Origin: Bryobacteraceae bacterium
Lineage (GTDB): Bacteria > Acidobacteriota > Terriglobia > Bryobacterales > Bryobacteraceae
Assembly (NCBI GenBank): GCA_025929455.1
Contig: JAICMB010000292.1
Coordinates: 1 to 5,143, forward strand
Length of the DNA stretch: 5,143 nt
Reading direction: 5' to 3'
A program made the position numbers and the translations under genes. The notes under the pieces are model-generated. The model did not search any database. It worked only from the letters and a program-made list of their open reading frames with translations, and had not been told where the DNA came from. Positions 1 to 5,143 of the stretch are shown piece after piece; the stretch's first letter is position 1, and each line of letters opens with the position of its first letter.

Positions 1-737
1 AAGCCGCGGAAGAAAAATTCTTCGCCGACGGCCAGCACCCAGAGCACGCCGAAAAACGTACCCACGCCGATGAGCGGATATTTCCACCACGCCATGGCGG
101 CGGGTTGGAAGTGTACGAAGTGCAGACCATAGGCGAGCGCGGCGCCGGCGGGCAGAAAAAGGCCGTACTGCTGGAAGCCGATACGCCAGTCCGTGGGCGA
201 CGGAACGAACCCAAACTTCACGCCTTCCAAGCGGCGGATCGCCAGCACTGATAAGAGTCCTACACGAATCCACATCAGCCGGCCGAGGATGTCGAGCGGC
301 AGGTGAGGCCGTGGCCGGCCGTATATGTACACGAACACGTGGCTGATGAAGACGCCTGCCATGAAGGCCAGGAACAGGAAGTCGGCAAGCGGGCCGCCGC
401 GCGCGATCACGTACCAAAACGAAGCCACCGCGCAGATGACGAGCAGCAGTCCGAACGCGGGCAGGCTGAAGCGGCCGAGCGCAACGGTCACAAGAATGTA
501 CGGGAGTATGGCGCTCGCGAGCAGCGCGGTGGCGCGCACGCCCTTGGGACCGACGTCGGAAAACGCGCGGCGCGCGTCCGCAAATCCCGGTAGCATGTAG
601 AACGCTAGCTCGGCCAAAAACGCCGGCAGCACCGCCGCAGTCACAGCGTCGGGGATATTCTGTTGGTGGGAATACAGAAACGCGGCTATGCAGGCCAGTA
701 TCCAGACCACCCCTACCGCGATCAAGAACTGGCGCAT
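1..737 (-). CDS. CPBP family intramembrane metalloprotease, 3' end missing (CAAX/Abi-type)
   Basis: This is an integral membrane protein whose first 245 residues are visible; the rest lies beyond the left edge. Reading the minus strand from ATG 737-735 gives MRQFLIAVGVVWILACIAAF and then about eight hydrophobic segments, near residues 4-22, 31-50, 68-88, 93-112, 117-139, 155-168, 189-207 and 221-238. The last visible residues are VGEEFFFRG, with E239, E240 and R244. This is the EExxxR motif 1 of the CPBP (Abi/CAAX prenyl protease-like) family, in which these glutamates belong to the active site. The later histidine motifs of the family would be off the window, so catalytic completeness cannot be judged. 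The membrane region before the motif is long for the family. The start keeps the first helix and has only a weak AAGA-like ribosome site; it overlaps the divergent gene by 50 nt. Substrate is unknown. Confidence 0.85.
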   Translation of the reverse strand, partial: MRQFLIAVGVVWILACIAAFLYSHQQNIPDAVTAAVLPAFLAELAFYMLPGFADARRAFSDVGPKGVRATALLASAILPYILVTVALGRFSLPAFGLLLVICAVASFWYVIARGGPLADFLFLAFMAGVFISHVFVYIYGRPRPHLPLDILGRLMWIRVGLLSVLAIRRLEGVKFGFVPSPTDWRIGFQQYGLFLPAGAALAYGLHFVHFQPAAMAWWKYPLIGVGTFFGVLWVLAVGEEFFFRG

Positions 738-1458
738 TTTCTTGATCTTAGCATTGGCCCTCGGTGGCCCCGCCGCGTTCGCCGACGCGCTCGAGATGCC
801 GCCGGGGCTGGTGAAAAAGGTGGCGGCGCGGGAGTCGGTCACGGCACTCGCCGAAAAAAATTACACGTACCGGCAGAGCGTGGAACTGGACGAGATCGGC
901 GGCAAGGACATGATCGCCGGGGAATACCGCGAGGTGCGCGACATCATCTTTTCACCGCCCCATGAGCGCACGGAGGAGTTCGTCGGCAAGCCCGAATCGC
1001 ACCTGACGCGGCTCAAGCTGACCGACGAAGACTTCCGCGACATTCGTGAAATTCAACCGTTTCTGTTCACGACGGACAACCTGTTCCTGTACGAGACGAA
1101 GTTCCGGGGCGAAGAGACCATCGACGGTATGCGCTGCTGGGTGCTGCAGGTGCGCCCGCGCCAGATTCTGGAAGGGCAGCGGCTGTTTGATGGCCTGGTC
1201 TGGGTGGATCAGCGCGATGATTCGATCATTCGCAGCGAAGGGCAGGCCGTGCCGCAGATCTTCACATCGAAGGGCGACAACCTGTTCCCGCACTTCACTA
1301 CCACGCGCGCGCAAGTCGACGGCTTCTGGTTTCCGAGCGTCACCTATTCCGACGACGAGCTGCCGTTCCGCACCGGGCCGCAGCACATTCGCATGAAGAT
1401 CACCTACAGCGACTACAAGCGCTTCGCCGCAGACTCCACTGTGAAGTACGCACAGTAG
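688..1458 (+). CDS. Exported protein of unknown function, LolA/lipoprotein-sorting-like (256 aa)
   Basis: The product begins with a Sec-type signal peptide: basic segment K13-N-W-R16, hydrophobic core at 17-31, and a likely signal peptidase I cut after AFA (A32). There is no lipobox, so the mature form should be soluble in the periplasm or outer envelope. The mature part is rich in beta-strand-like alternation, with YTYRQSVELDEI (59-70), REVRDIIFSP (81-90), RLKLTDEDFRDIREIQPFLF (108-127) and RPRQILEGQRLFDGLVWVD (156-174). These blocks resemble a conserved Acidobacteria protein often named outer membrane lipoprotein-sorting protein; that name rests on fold similarity to LolA and no function is established. 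C150 is the only cysteine. ATG 688 is the only ATG, GTG or TTG that retains the whole signal peptide. No good ribosome site precedes it; GGTGGGAA at 664-671 is too far upstream. The 5' end overlaps the divergent protease gene. Confidence 0.85.
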   Translation: MQASIQTTPTAIKNWRIFLILALALGGPAAFADALEMPPGLVKKVAARESVTALAEKNYTYRQSVELDEIGGKDMIAGEYREVRDIIFSPPHERTEEFVGKPESHLTRLKLTDEDFRDIREIQPFLFTTDNLFLYETKFRGEETIDGMRCWVLQVRPRQILEGQRLFDGLVWVDQRDDSIIRSEGQAVPQIFTSKGDNLFPHFTTTRAQVDGFWFPSVTYSDDELPFRTGPQHIRMKITYSDYKRFAADSTVKYAQ

Positions 1459-1480
1459 CGCGGTTGTAAAATTGGTGCTT

Positions 1481-1882
1481 ATGGCACAACACGTGAAAAT
1501 CCTGGCCGTTCTGCACATCATCTTCAACGCGCTGATGATATTTTTCGCGATTGTTGTGCTGTTGTTCTTCGGAGGTATCGCGGGAATCGTGGCGGCGACG
1601 CCCGATAGCGATCAGGCCGCGATACCAGTTCTCGGCACCGTCGGTGTCCTCGCGTTCCTCGTCATCTTCTGTCTGAGCTTGCCGGGTCTCATCGCCGGCA
1701 TCGGGCTGCTGAAGTTCCGGCTGTGGGCTCGCATTCTGGGTATCATCATCTCGATTCTCGATCTGATGAACATTCCGTTCGGGACCGCACTCGGTATCTA
1801 CGGCTTGTGGGTGCTGCTGAACAACCAAACGGAGTGGCTGTTCCGCGCGCAGCAGAATGCCGTGCCGATGCGGCAGTACTGA
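1481..1882 (+). CDS. Small four-helix membrane protein of unknown function (133 aa)
   Basis: Starting at ATG 1481 the protein is MAQHVKILAVLHIIFNALMI and so on, almost entirely hydrophobic, with helices near residues 7-30, 52-76, 83-96 and 98-113. A short polar loop (TPDSDQ, 40-45) separates the first two. Conserved-looking features are the GGIAGIVAA turn (31-39), SLPGLIAGIGLLKFRLWAR (66-84) and NIPFGTALGIYGLWVLLNN (97-115). The arrangement matches a family of small uncharacterised proteins that I recall from Acidobacteria; no biochemical role is known to me. In-frame TTG 1472 and GTG 1475 would add only three or two residues, and neither these nor the ATG has a clear Shine-Dalgarno sequence. 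The gene starts 22 nt after the preceding exported-protein gene on the same strand, so co-transcription is likely. Its TGA stop directly abuts the stop of the convergent gene. Confidence 0.8.
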   Translation: MAQHVKILAVLHIIFNALMIFFAIVVLLFFGGIAGIVAATPDSDQAAIPVLGTVGVLAFLVIFCLSLPGLIAGIGLLKFRLWARILGIIISILDLMNIPFGTALGIYGLWVLLNNQTEWLFRAQQNAVPMRQY

Positions 1883-2179
1883 TCAGGTGCGTGCGGCTTG
1901 ATGAATGGCGCGTTCGAGCGCGGCCTTATCGAGCGCGGTGCTGATGAATAGCTCCTGGCGCGCGCCGGCGCTGAAGGCGATCGCTTTCCAGCCGTTCGTG
2001 GTGGGCACCGTCACGCGCACGCGCACTTCGCCGCGGGCATCGCGCACGGGCCGGATGACGCCGGGGATGACGGCGCGAATGTCGGGGTTGCCGGCGAGCA
2101 ACCGTTCCAGCAAATCTCGAACGCCGTCGATGATGCTGTGCTCGATCTTGAGCTTGCCTTGTGCTTTTCGGAGGCGCAA
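1883..2179 (-). CDS. DUF2103-like small cytoplasmic protein (about 98 aa, start uncertain)
   Basis: Translation from TTG 2179-2177 gives a basic, soluble 98-residue protein with KAQGKLKIEHSIIDGVRDLL (5-24), NPDIRAVIPGVIRPVRD (31-47), RVRVTVPTTNGWKAIAFSAG (53-72) and RQELFIS (74-80). The order IEHS, then VIPGVIRP, then RVTVP and GWKAIA, then QELFI, recalls DUF2103, a family labelled predicted metal-binding but with no proven function. The assignment is from memory of the motif pattern. The frame stays open far upstream, through ACHNRYLR. The nearest ATG is 2302, which would put the N-terminus inside the phosphodiesterase signal-peptide region and add low-complexity residues. I prefer a start near 2179, but no ribosome site supports either choice. 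The 3' end touches the stop of the convergent membrane-protein gene without any spacer. Confidence 0.65.
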   Translation of the reverse strand: MRLRKAQGKLKIEHSIIDGVRDLLERLLAGNPDIRAVIPGVIRPVRDARGEVRVRVTVPTTNGWKAIAFSAGARQELFISTALDKAALERAIHQAART

Positions 2180-2228
2180 GTAACGATTATGGCAAGCCGC
2201 TTCGAGCGCGGTTGCTAGACTGGTTCGC

Positions 2229-3086
2229 GTGCGTTGGGTTCGTTTCGCAGCGATGCTCCTCCCGCTCGTGTGTTCTATGCCGCCGGTGATTGCCAAGGAC
2301 ATTTTGGTGCACGGCCATCGCGGCGCGCGCGCCCGCCGGCCCGAAAACACGATTCCGGCGTTTGAGTACGCCATCCACGCGGGTGTGGACGCGCTGGAGA
2401 TGGACGTCGCCGTTACGAAAGATAACGTGCTAGTGATCTCGCACGATCCGCACATCAGCGCGCAGATCTGTACGGGACCGCGGCCGGGCGTGGCGATTCA
2501 CGAACTGACGCGTGCGCAGCTACGCGAATACGATTGCGGCACGCTGCGCAATCCACATTTTCCGGAGCAGCAGCCCGCGCCGGGCACGCCCATTCCGACG
2601 CTCGACGAAGTGCTCGCACTATCGTCGCAGGGTGACTTCCTTTTTAATATTGAAACGAAGAGCTTCCCGCAGCATCCGGAGCTTACACCGCCACCGCAGG
2701 AGTTTGCCCGCATGCTGCTGGCGAGCATCCGCCGGCATCATCTGGAGAAGCGCGTCATCGTACAATCGTTCGACTTCCGCACGCTGATTGCGATGAAGAA
2801 GCTCGCGCCTGAGATGCAGCTTTCGGCGCTGTGGGAAGGCGGCCCGCGCAGTTTTGTCGATATCGCGAAGGAAGCGGGCGGTACGCCGATCGTCTCGCCC
2901 ATTTACAAGATAGTCACGCCCGAGCGTGTGGCCGAGGCGCACGCCGCGGGAGTGCAGGTGGTGCCGTGGACCGTGGATACACCGCCGGATTGGGACCGCA
3001 TGATCGATGCGAAGGTGGACGCGATCATTACGGATGATCCGGCGGCGCTGCTGGCGTATTTGAAAGAGCGCGGCTTACATCATTAA
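2229..3086 (+). CDS. Exported glycerophosphodiester phosphodiesterase (GDPD family, 285 aa)
   Basis: The enzyme family hydrolyses glycerophosphodiesters, the deacylated phospholipid headgroups, to glycerol-3-phosphate and an alcohol. It folds as a metal-dependent TIM barrel. The hallmark residues are present in order: HGHRG at 28-32 (H30, R31), PENT at 38-41, LEMDV at 56-60 (E57, D59), SHDP at 71-74 (H72), IETK at 141-144 (E142), VQSFD at 178-182 and the terminal VPWTVD and DAIITDDP blocks. Known catalytic histidines and metal-binding acids of the family therefore all seem intact. The N-terminus MRWVRFAAMLLPLVCSMPPVIA looks like a short signal peptide cut near A22, suggesting a periplasmic enzyme. 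GTG 2229 is chosen because it supplies the two arginines of the signal n-region; ATG 2253 would lose them. No ribosome site is evident. The substrate headgroup cannot be read from sequence. The 3' end overlaps the convergent cytochrome gene by 4 nt. Confidence 0.93.
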   Translation: MRWVRFAAMLLPLVCSMPPVIAKDILVHGHRGARARRPENTIPAFEYAIHAGVDALEMDVAVTKDNVLVISHDPHISAQICTGPRPGVAIHELTRAQLREYDCGTLRNPHFPEQQPAPGTPIPTLDEVLALSSQGDFLFNIETKSFPQHPELTPPPQEFARMLLASIRRHHLEKRVIVQSFDFRTLIAMKKLAPEMQLSALWEGGPRSFVDIAKEAGGTPIVSPIYKIVTPERVAEAHAAGVQVVPWTVDTPPDWDRMIDAKVDAIITDDPAALLAYLKERGLHH

Positions 3087-4525
3087 TGCGAGCCCGGGCC
3101 GAACGTCAGGCTCAGTAGATACTGAATCAAATCATTCTTCTCACTCGCAGTGAGTCGGAGTGACATGCAGATGTCGTAGTGATTCACCACACTCGCTAAG
3201 TCCGGGAAACGGCCGTCGTGGTAGAAACCGCCCTTGCTGTGCGTGAACAGATCGCCGATGGGCGATGTGCGGTAGCGGTGGTCGGGACCACGGTCGGCTT
3301 GAAAGCTGTCGACGCAGACTTCCGCGGGTGTGTGCAGGTTCCAGCCGGGGTCGCTCCACAGCGGTTCGACATGGCAGTTATTGCACTTCGCTTTGCCGCT
3401 GAACAGAGCATCGCCGCGCGCAGCGGCGTCCTTGTCGAAGCTGCCCTTGGGCGGTTGCGGCGACGGGATCGCAAGCTGATACATCTGCAGTGCCGCGAGC
3501 TTCGGCGTGATGCGGTCGTCATCCGGATCGATATACTCACCATTGCTCAGGCGAAGGTCTCCGAGTCCGTTGGCAGCAGCGATCGGAAACTGCTGCGGGT
3601 TGTTGAGGCGTGGATCCCAGAAACGGCCGCTTCCGCGCATTTCGAGGTTGGCTACCAGCGCGTTCCAGTGCGGCACGGATCCCCAGCCGGTCCAGGTATG
3701 CAGGTTGACGCCCCCAAGGCCGAACGCGGGCGGGATCAGCGTCGCGCCCGGCACGTTTCGCGCGGTAACTTGGCCGTTCGAAATCTGCTGTGGGTTCACG
3801 GCTTTGCCGTCGAGCAGCAGTGCAGCATCGAACTTGCCCGGTCCCCAGCTATTGAGTACCGAGCGTACGGTCGCATCACTCACGCCGAGCAAGCTCGTAA
3901 ACGGGCTGAGGTTAGGCGCCAGTGCGATGATGGCGCCGACATTCAGATCCCGGTTGGCCCAACCATCCAGGCGGTGGCCGACACAGCCGGTGCCTGGGTT
4001 GGTGTGAATGACTCCCGCGCAAAGCGACGCGAGTGAGTCATCGACCGTCGAATGACAGAGCGCGCATTGGATGCCCATCGACCGTAACGCGCCCGAGGAA
4101 TCGAAAACGCCGGTAACGCCGACGACGGCGTTCGCTTTCAACAGTTCGACCGTAACCGCGGGATCGTTCAGGTTAACGGCGCCATGTTTCAATTTCGACA
4201 GAACGTCACCCGGGAGTGCGTCCGAGTCAATTTTCAATCCAACGGCGAGCGCTGTTTTAGGACTGACGCCCGGTCCGACTCCGCCCAGTTTCGCACCCTC
4301 AATCGCCTGGTGCAGCTTCAGCGTGTCTCCCCAGAATGACTCGTCACCGAAGGTGTCGAAGCGAAACGTTTGCTGGCCTTGTGTAATGAGATCTTTGGCG
4401 TTGTCGATGGCGTCTTTAGGAATCTGCTTTTGATCGCCGTGGACCACAACACCGGAAAAAAATGCAACGGTGAGCACACCGGCGCCAAGCGCGGCGGCGG
4501 CTGAAGCCGACACACGTATATTCAC
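3083..4525 (-). CDS. Exported di-haem cytochrome c, MauG/cytochrome c peroxidase-like C-terminus (480 aa)
   Basis: The protein has an N-terminal signal segment (MNIRVSASAAAALGAGVLTV, running on to about residue 29) and two c-type haem sites, CALCH at 154-158 and CNNCH at 381-385, so it should be a periplasmic di-haem protein. The second half ends GGFYHDGRFPDLASVVNHYD (432-451), which resembles the C-terminal block of the MauG/di-haem cytochrome c peroxidase superfamily. The N-terminal block GQQTFRFDTFGDESFWGD and the LDGWANRDLNVGAIIALAPN block recall a long cytochrome family that I associate with Acidobacteria. Four further cysteines (169, 181, 404, 453) are not part of haem motifs. Whether it reduces peroxide, modifies a partner or only carries electrons is not decidable. 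GTG 4525 is preferred over TTG 4540 because GGGGAG lies 5 nt before it. A 132-nt gap separates it from the upstream carbamoyltransferase gene. Confidence 0.88.
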   Translation of the reverse strand: MNIRVSASAAAALGAGVLTVAFFSGVVVHGDQKQIPKDAIDNAKDLITQGQQTFRFDTFGDESFWGDTLKLHQAIEGAKLGGVGPGVSPKTALAVGLKIDSDALPGDVLSKLKHGAVNLNDPAVTVELLKANAVVGVTGVFDSSGALRSMGIQCALCHSTVDDSLASLCAGVIHTNPGTGCVGHRLDGWANRDLNVGAIIALAPNLSPFTSLLGVSDATVRSVLNSWGPGKFDAALLLDGKAVNPQQISNGQVTARNVPGATLIPPAFGLGGVNLHTWTGWGSVPHWNALVANLEMRGSGRFWDPRLNNPQQFPIAAANGLGDLRLSNGEYIDPDDDRITPKLAALQMYQLAIPSPQPPKGSFDKDAAARGDALFSGKAKCNNCHVEPLWSDPGWNLHTPAEVCVDSFQADRGPDHRYRTSPIGDLFTHSKGGFYHDGRFPDLASVVNHYDICMSLRLTASEKNDLIQYLLSLTFGPGSH

Positions 4526-4530
4526 TTGTT

Positions 4531-4536
4531 CTCCCC
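4531..4536 (-). promoter_or_regulatory. Ribosome binding site fixing the GTG start of the cytochrome gene
   Basis: The minus strand reads GGGGAG, then AACAA, then GTG (4525-4523). This is the only good Shine-Dalgarno match placed correctly before any gene in the window. It argues against the upstream in-frame TTG at 4540, which would put the ribosome site inside the coding sequence. Confidence 0.7.
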
Positions 4537-4551
4537 ACAACCCTGTATCGT

Positions 4552-4578
4552 GCAGCGGCCAATAGTCAGGGCCGCCGC
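4552..4578 (-). other. Stem-loop in the region upstream of the cytochrome gene
   Basis: On the minus strand GCGGCGGCC (4578-4570) can pair with GGCCGCTGC (4560-4552) around a 9-nt loop, giving a nine-pair stem with one G-U pair. It lies between the carbamoyltransferase stop (4658) and the cytochrome start (4525). There is no T-run after it on either strand, so it is not a standard intrinsic terminator. It could be a leader structure or a chance inverted repeat in GC-rich DNA. Confidence 0.35.
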
Positions 4579-4657
4579 GTGTGTACTGGCATTTTGACGC
4601 AATACAAGTTATGCGGATGAGTGAAAACGGTAAATAGGTTGTAAACAGACGGTGTGG

Positions 4658-5143
4658 TTACTTCTCGAGGAGAAAGTGGCCTGTGAACAACGCGTCGATG
4701 CCCGACGAATAAAAGCTGCGCACCGCATCCCGCGGGGTGCAGACCATAGGGTCGCCGAACAAGTTGAAACTGGTGTTGTAGAGAACCGGCAAGCCGGTAG
4801 CCTTGCCGGCGGCGAGCAGCAGGCGGTGATACAGCGGATTCTCCTCGCGCGAAACCGTGTGCACGCGCACGAGGCCGTCGCCCATGACGGCGCTCTCGAA
4901 CGTTTTGCGGTGCTGCGGGCGCACGCGGCTAACCGAGGCGAGAAAGCGCGCGTTCGGTCCGCACTCGAAATATTCGTCCGCCGCTTCCCCAGGCACCGAC
5001 GCCGCAAATTTGCGAAACGGCTCGCGGTGTTTAATGAAGACGTTCAGGTTCTCCGTGGAGTAGGGATTGAGCGGTGATGCGAGAATACTGCGGTTGCCGA
5101 GCGCGCGCGGGCCGAACTCCATGCGGCCCTGCATCCACGCGAT
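4658..5143 (-). CDS. NodU/CmcH/TobZ-family carbamoyltransferase, C-terminal domain only (5' part missing)
   Basis: The gene enters from the right edge; the last 161 codons are visible, ending with TAA at 4660-4658. The fragment opens IAWMQGRMEFGPRALGNRSI, the hallmark of the carbamoyltransferase C-terminal domain. It continues with NVFIKHREPFRKFAASV (about 30-46), ADEYFECGPNARFL (about 51-64), PVLYNTSFNLFGDPMVCTPRDA (about 120-141) and SGIDALFTGHFLLEK at the end. Family members use carbamoyl phosphate and ATP to transfer a carbamoyl group to hydroxyls of sugars, Nod factors or antibiotics; the C-terminal YrdC-like domain is involved in forming carbamoyl-adenylate. Usual length is near 570-620 residues, so roughly 400-450 N-terminal residues, including the Kae1-like transferase domain, lie outside. 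The acceptor cannot be inferred from this part or from its visible neighbour. The visible portion shows no frameshift or premature stop. Confidence 0.92.
   Translation of the reverse strand: MAWMQGRMEFGPRALGNRSILASPLNPYSTENLNVFIKHREPFRKFAASVPGEAADEYFECGPNARFLASVSRVRPQHRKTFESAVMGDGLVRVHTVSREENPLYHRLLLAAGKATGLPVLYNTSFNLFGDPMVCTPRDAVRSFYSSGIDALFTGHFLLEK

Noticed and set aside
120..133. The 14-mer GTGCAGACCATAGG occurs at 120-133 and again at 4737-4750
   Set aside because: Both copies lie inside unrelated coding sequences with no flanking similarity; a single shared 14-mer in 5 kb is somewhat unlikely but best taken as chance.
303..600. Two overlapping plus-strand frames of 91-96 codons
   Set aside because: They are antisense to the protease gene, which runs open through the whole region with membrane helices and the EExxxR motif.
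952..1527. A 191-codon minus-strand frame opposite the exported-protein gene
   Set aside because: Composition looks like a shadow frame; the plus strand has a signal peptide and family-like blocks over the same bases.
1400..1828. A 142-codon minus-strand frame, Gln/Asp/Glu/Arg-rich
   Set aside because: It mirrors the hydrophobic membrane-protein gene on the plus strand, and a polar shadow is expected there.
2229..2296. Lipobox-like cysteine (PLVC, C15) in the phosphodiesterase signal peptide
   Set aside because: Valine at -1 and the missing L-[AS]-[GA]-C pattern make lipidation unlikely; cleavage near A22 is a better reading.
3968..4021. Possible third haem site around CAGVIH and GCVGH in the cytochrome
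   Set aside because: Neither fits CxxCH; both cysteines lack a partner at the required spacing.
3218..4036. A 272-codon open frame on the plus strand opposite the cytochrome gene
   Set aside because: It has no recognisable domain or signal and is arginine/alanine-rich in the way antisense frames of GC-rich genes are. The opposite strand carries clear CxxCH motifs and a ribosome site.
4609..5007. A 132-codon minus-strand frame within the carbamoyltransferase gene
   Set aside because: It is an Arg/Ser-rich out-of-frame reading of a gene whose true frame has unmistakable family motifs.
1..5143. Search by eye for tRNA, CRISPR repeats, insertion-sequence ends, target-site duplications and riboswitches
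   Set aside because: Nothing convincing was found on either strand; the region is nearly all coding.

Overview
The window is a compact, GC-rich bacterial chromosomal segment with seven protein genes. Both end genes are cut by the window edges. No RNA gene, mobile element, CRISPR array or phage feature was seen. The best guess for the source is an Acidobacteriota (Terriglobia-like) genome. This is inferred from memory of close sequence types: the secreted 256-aa protein, the small four-helix membrane protein and the di-haem cytochrome all resemble conserved proteins I associate with that phylum. No database comparison was possible.

Layout, left to right. (1) A minus-strand CPBP-family (CAAX/Abi-like) intramembrane protease starts at 737 and runs off the left edge just after its EExxxR motif. 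(2) A plus-strand exported protein of unknown function (688-1458) follows, its 5' end overlapping the protease start. (3) A small plus-strand membrane protein (1481-1882) lies 22 nt downstream, probably in the same transcript. (4) A small minus-strand DUF2103-like protein begins near 2179 and its stop codon directly abuts the previous one. (5) A plus-strand exported glycerophosphodiester phosphodiesterase (2229-3086) comes next. (6) A minus-strand exported di-haem cytochrome c (3083-4525) has a stop interlocked with that of the phosphodiesterase. (7) A minus-strand NodU/CmcH-family carbamoyltransferase enters from the right edge, with only its C-terminal domain visible (4658-5143).

The genes do not form an obvious pathway. 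Strand changes at almost every gene, and products are unrelated: membrane proteolysis, envelope proteins, phosphodiester turnover, periplasmic electron transfer or peroxidase-like chemistry, and O-carbamoylation. The striking aspect is packing. One divergent pair overlaps at its 5' ends, and two convergent pairs share or abut stop codons at the palindromes TGATCA and TTAA. No gene-free stretch exceeds about 135 bases. I found no convincing new multi-gene system; the most interesting single protein is the di-haem cytochrome with four extra cysteines.
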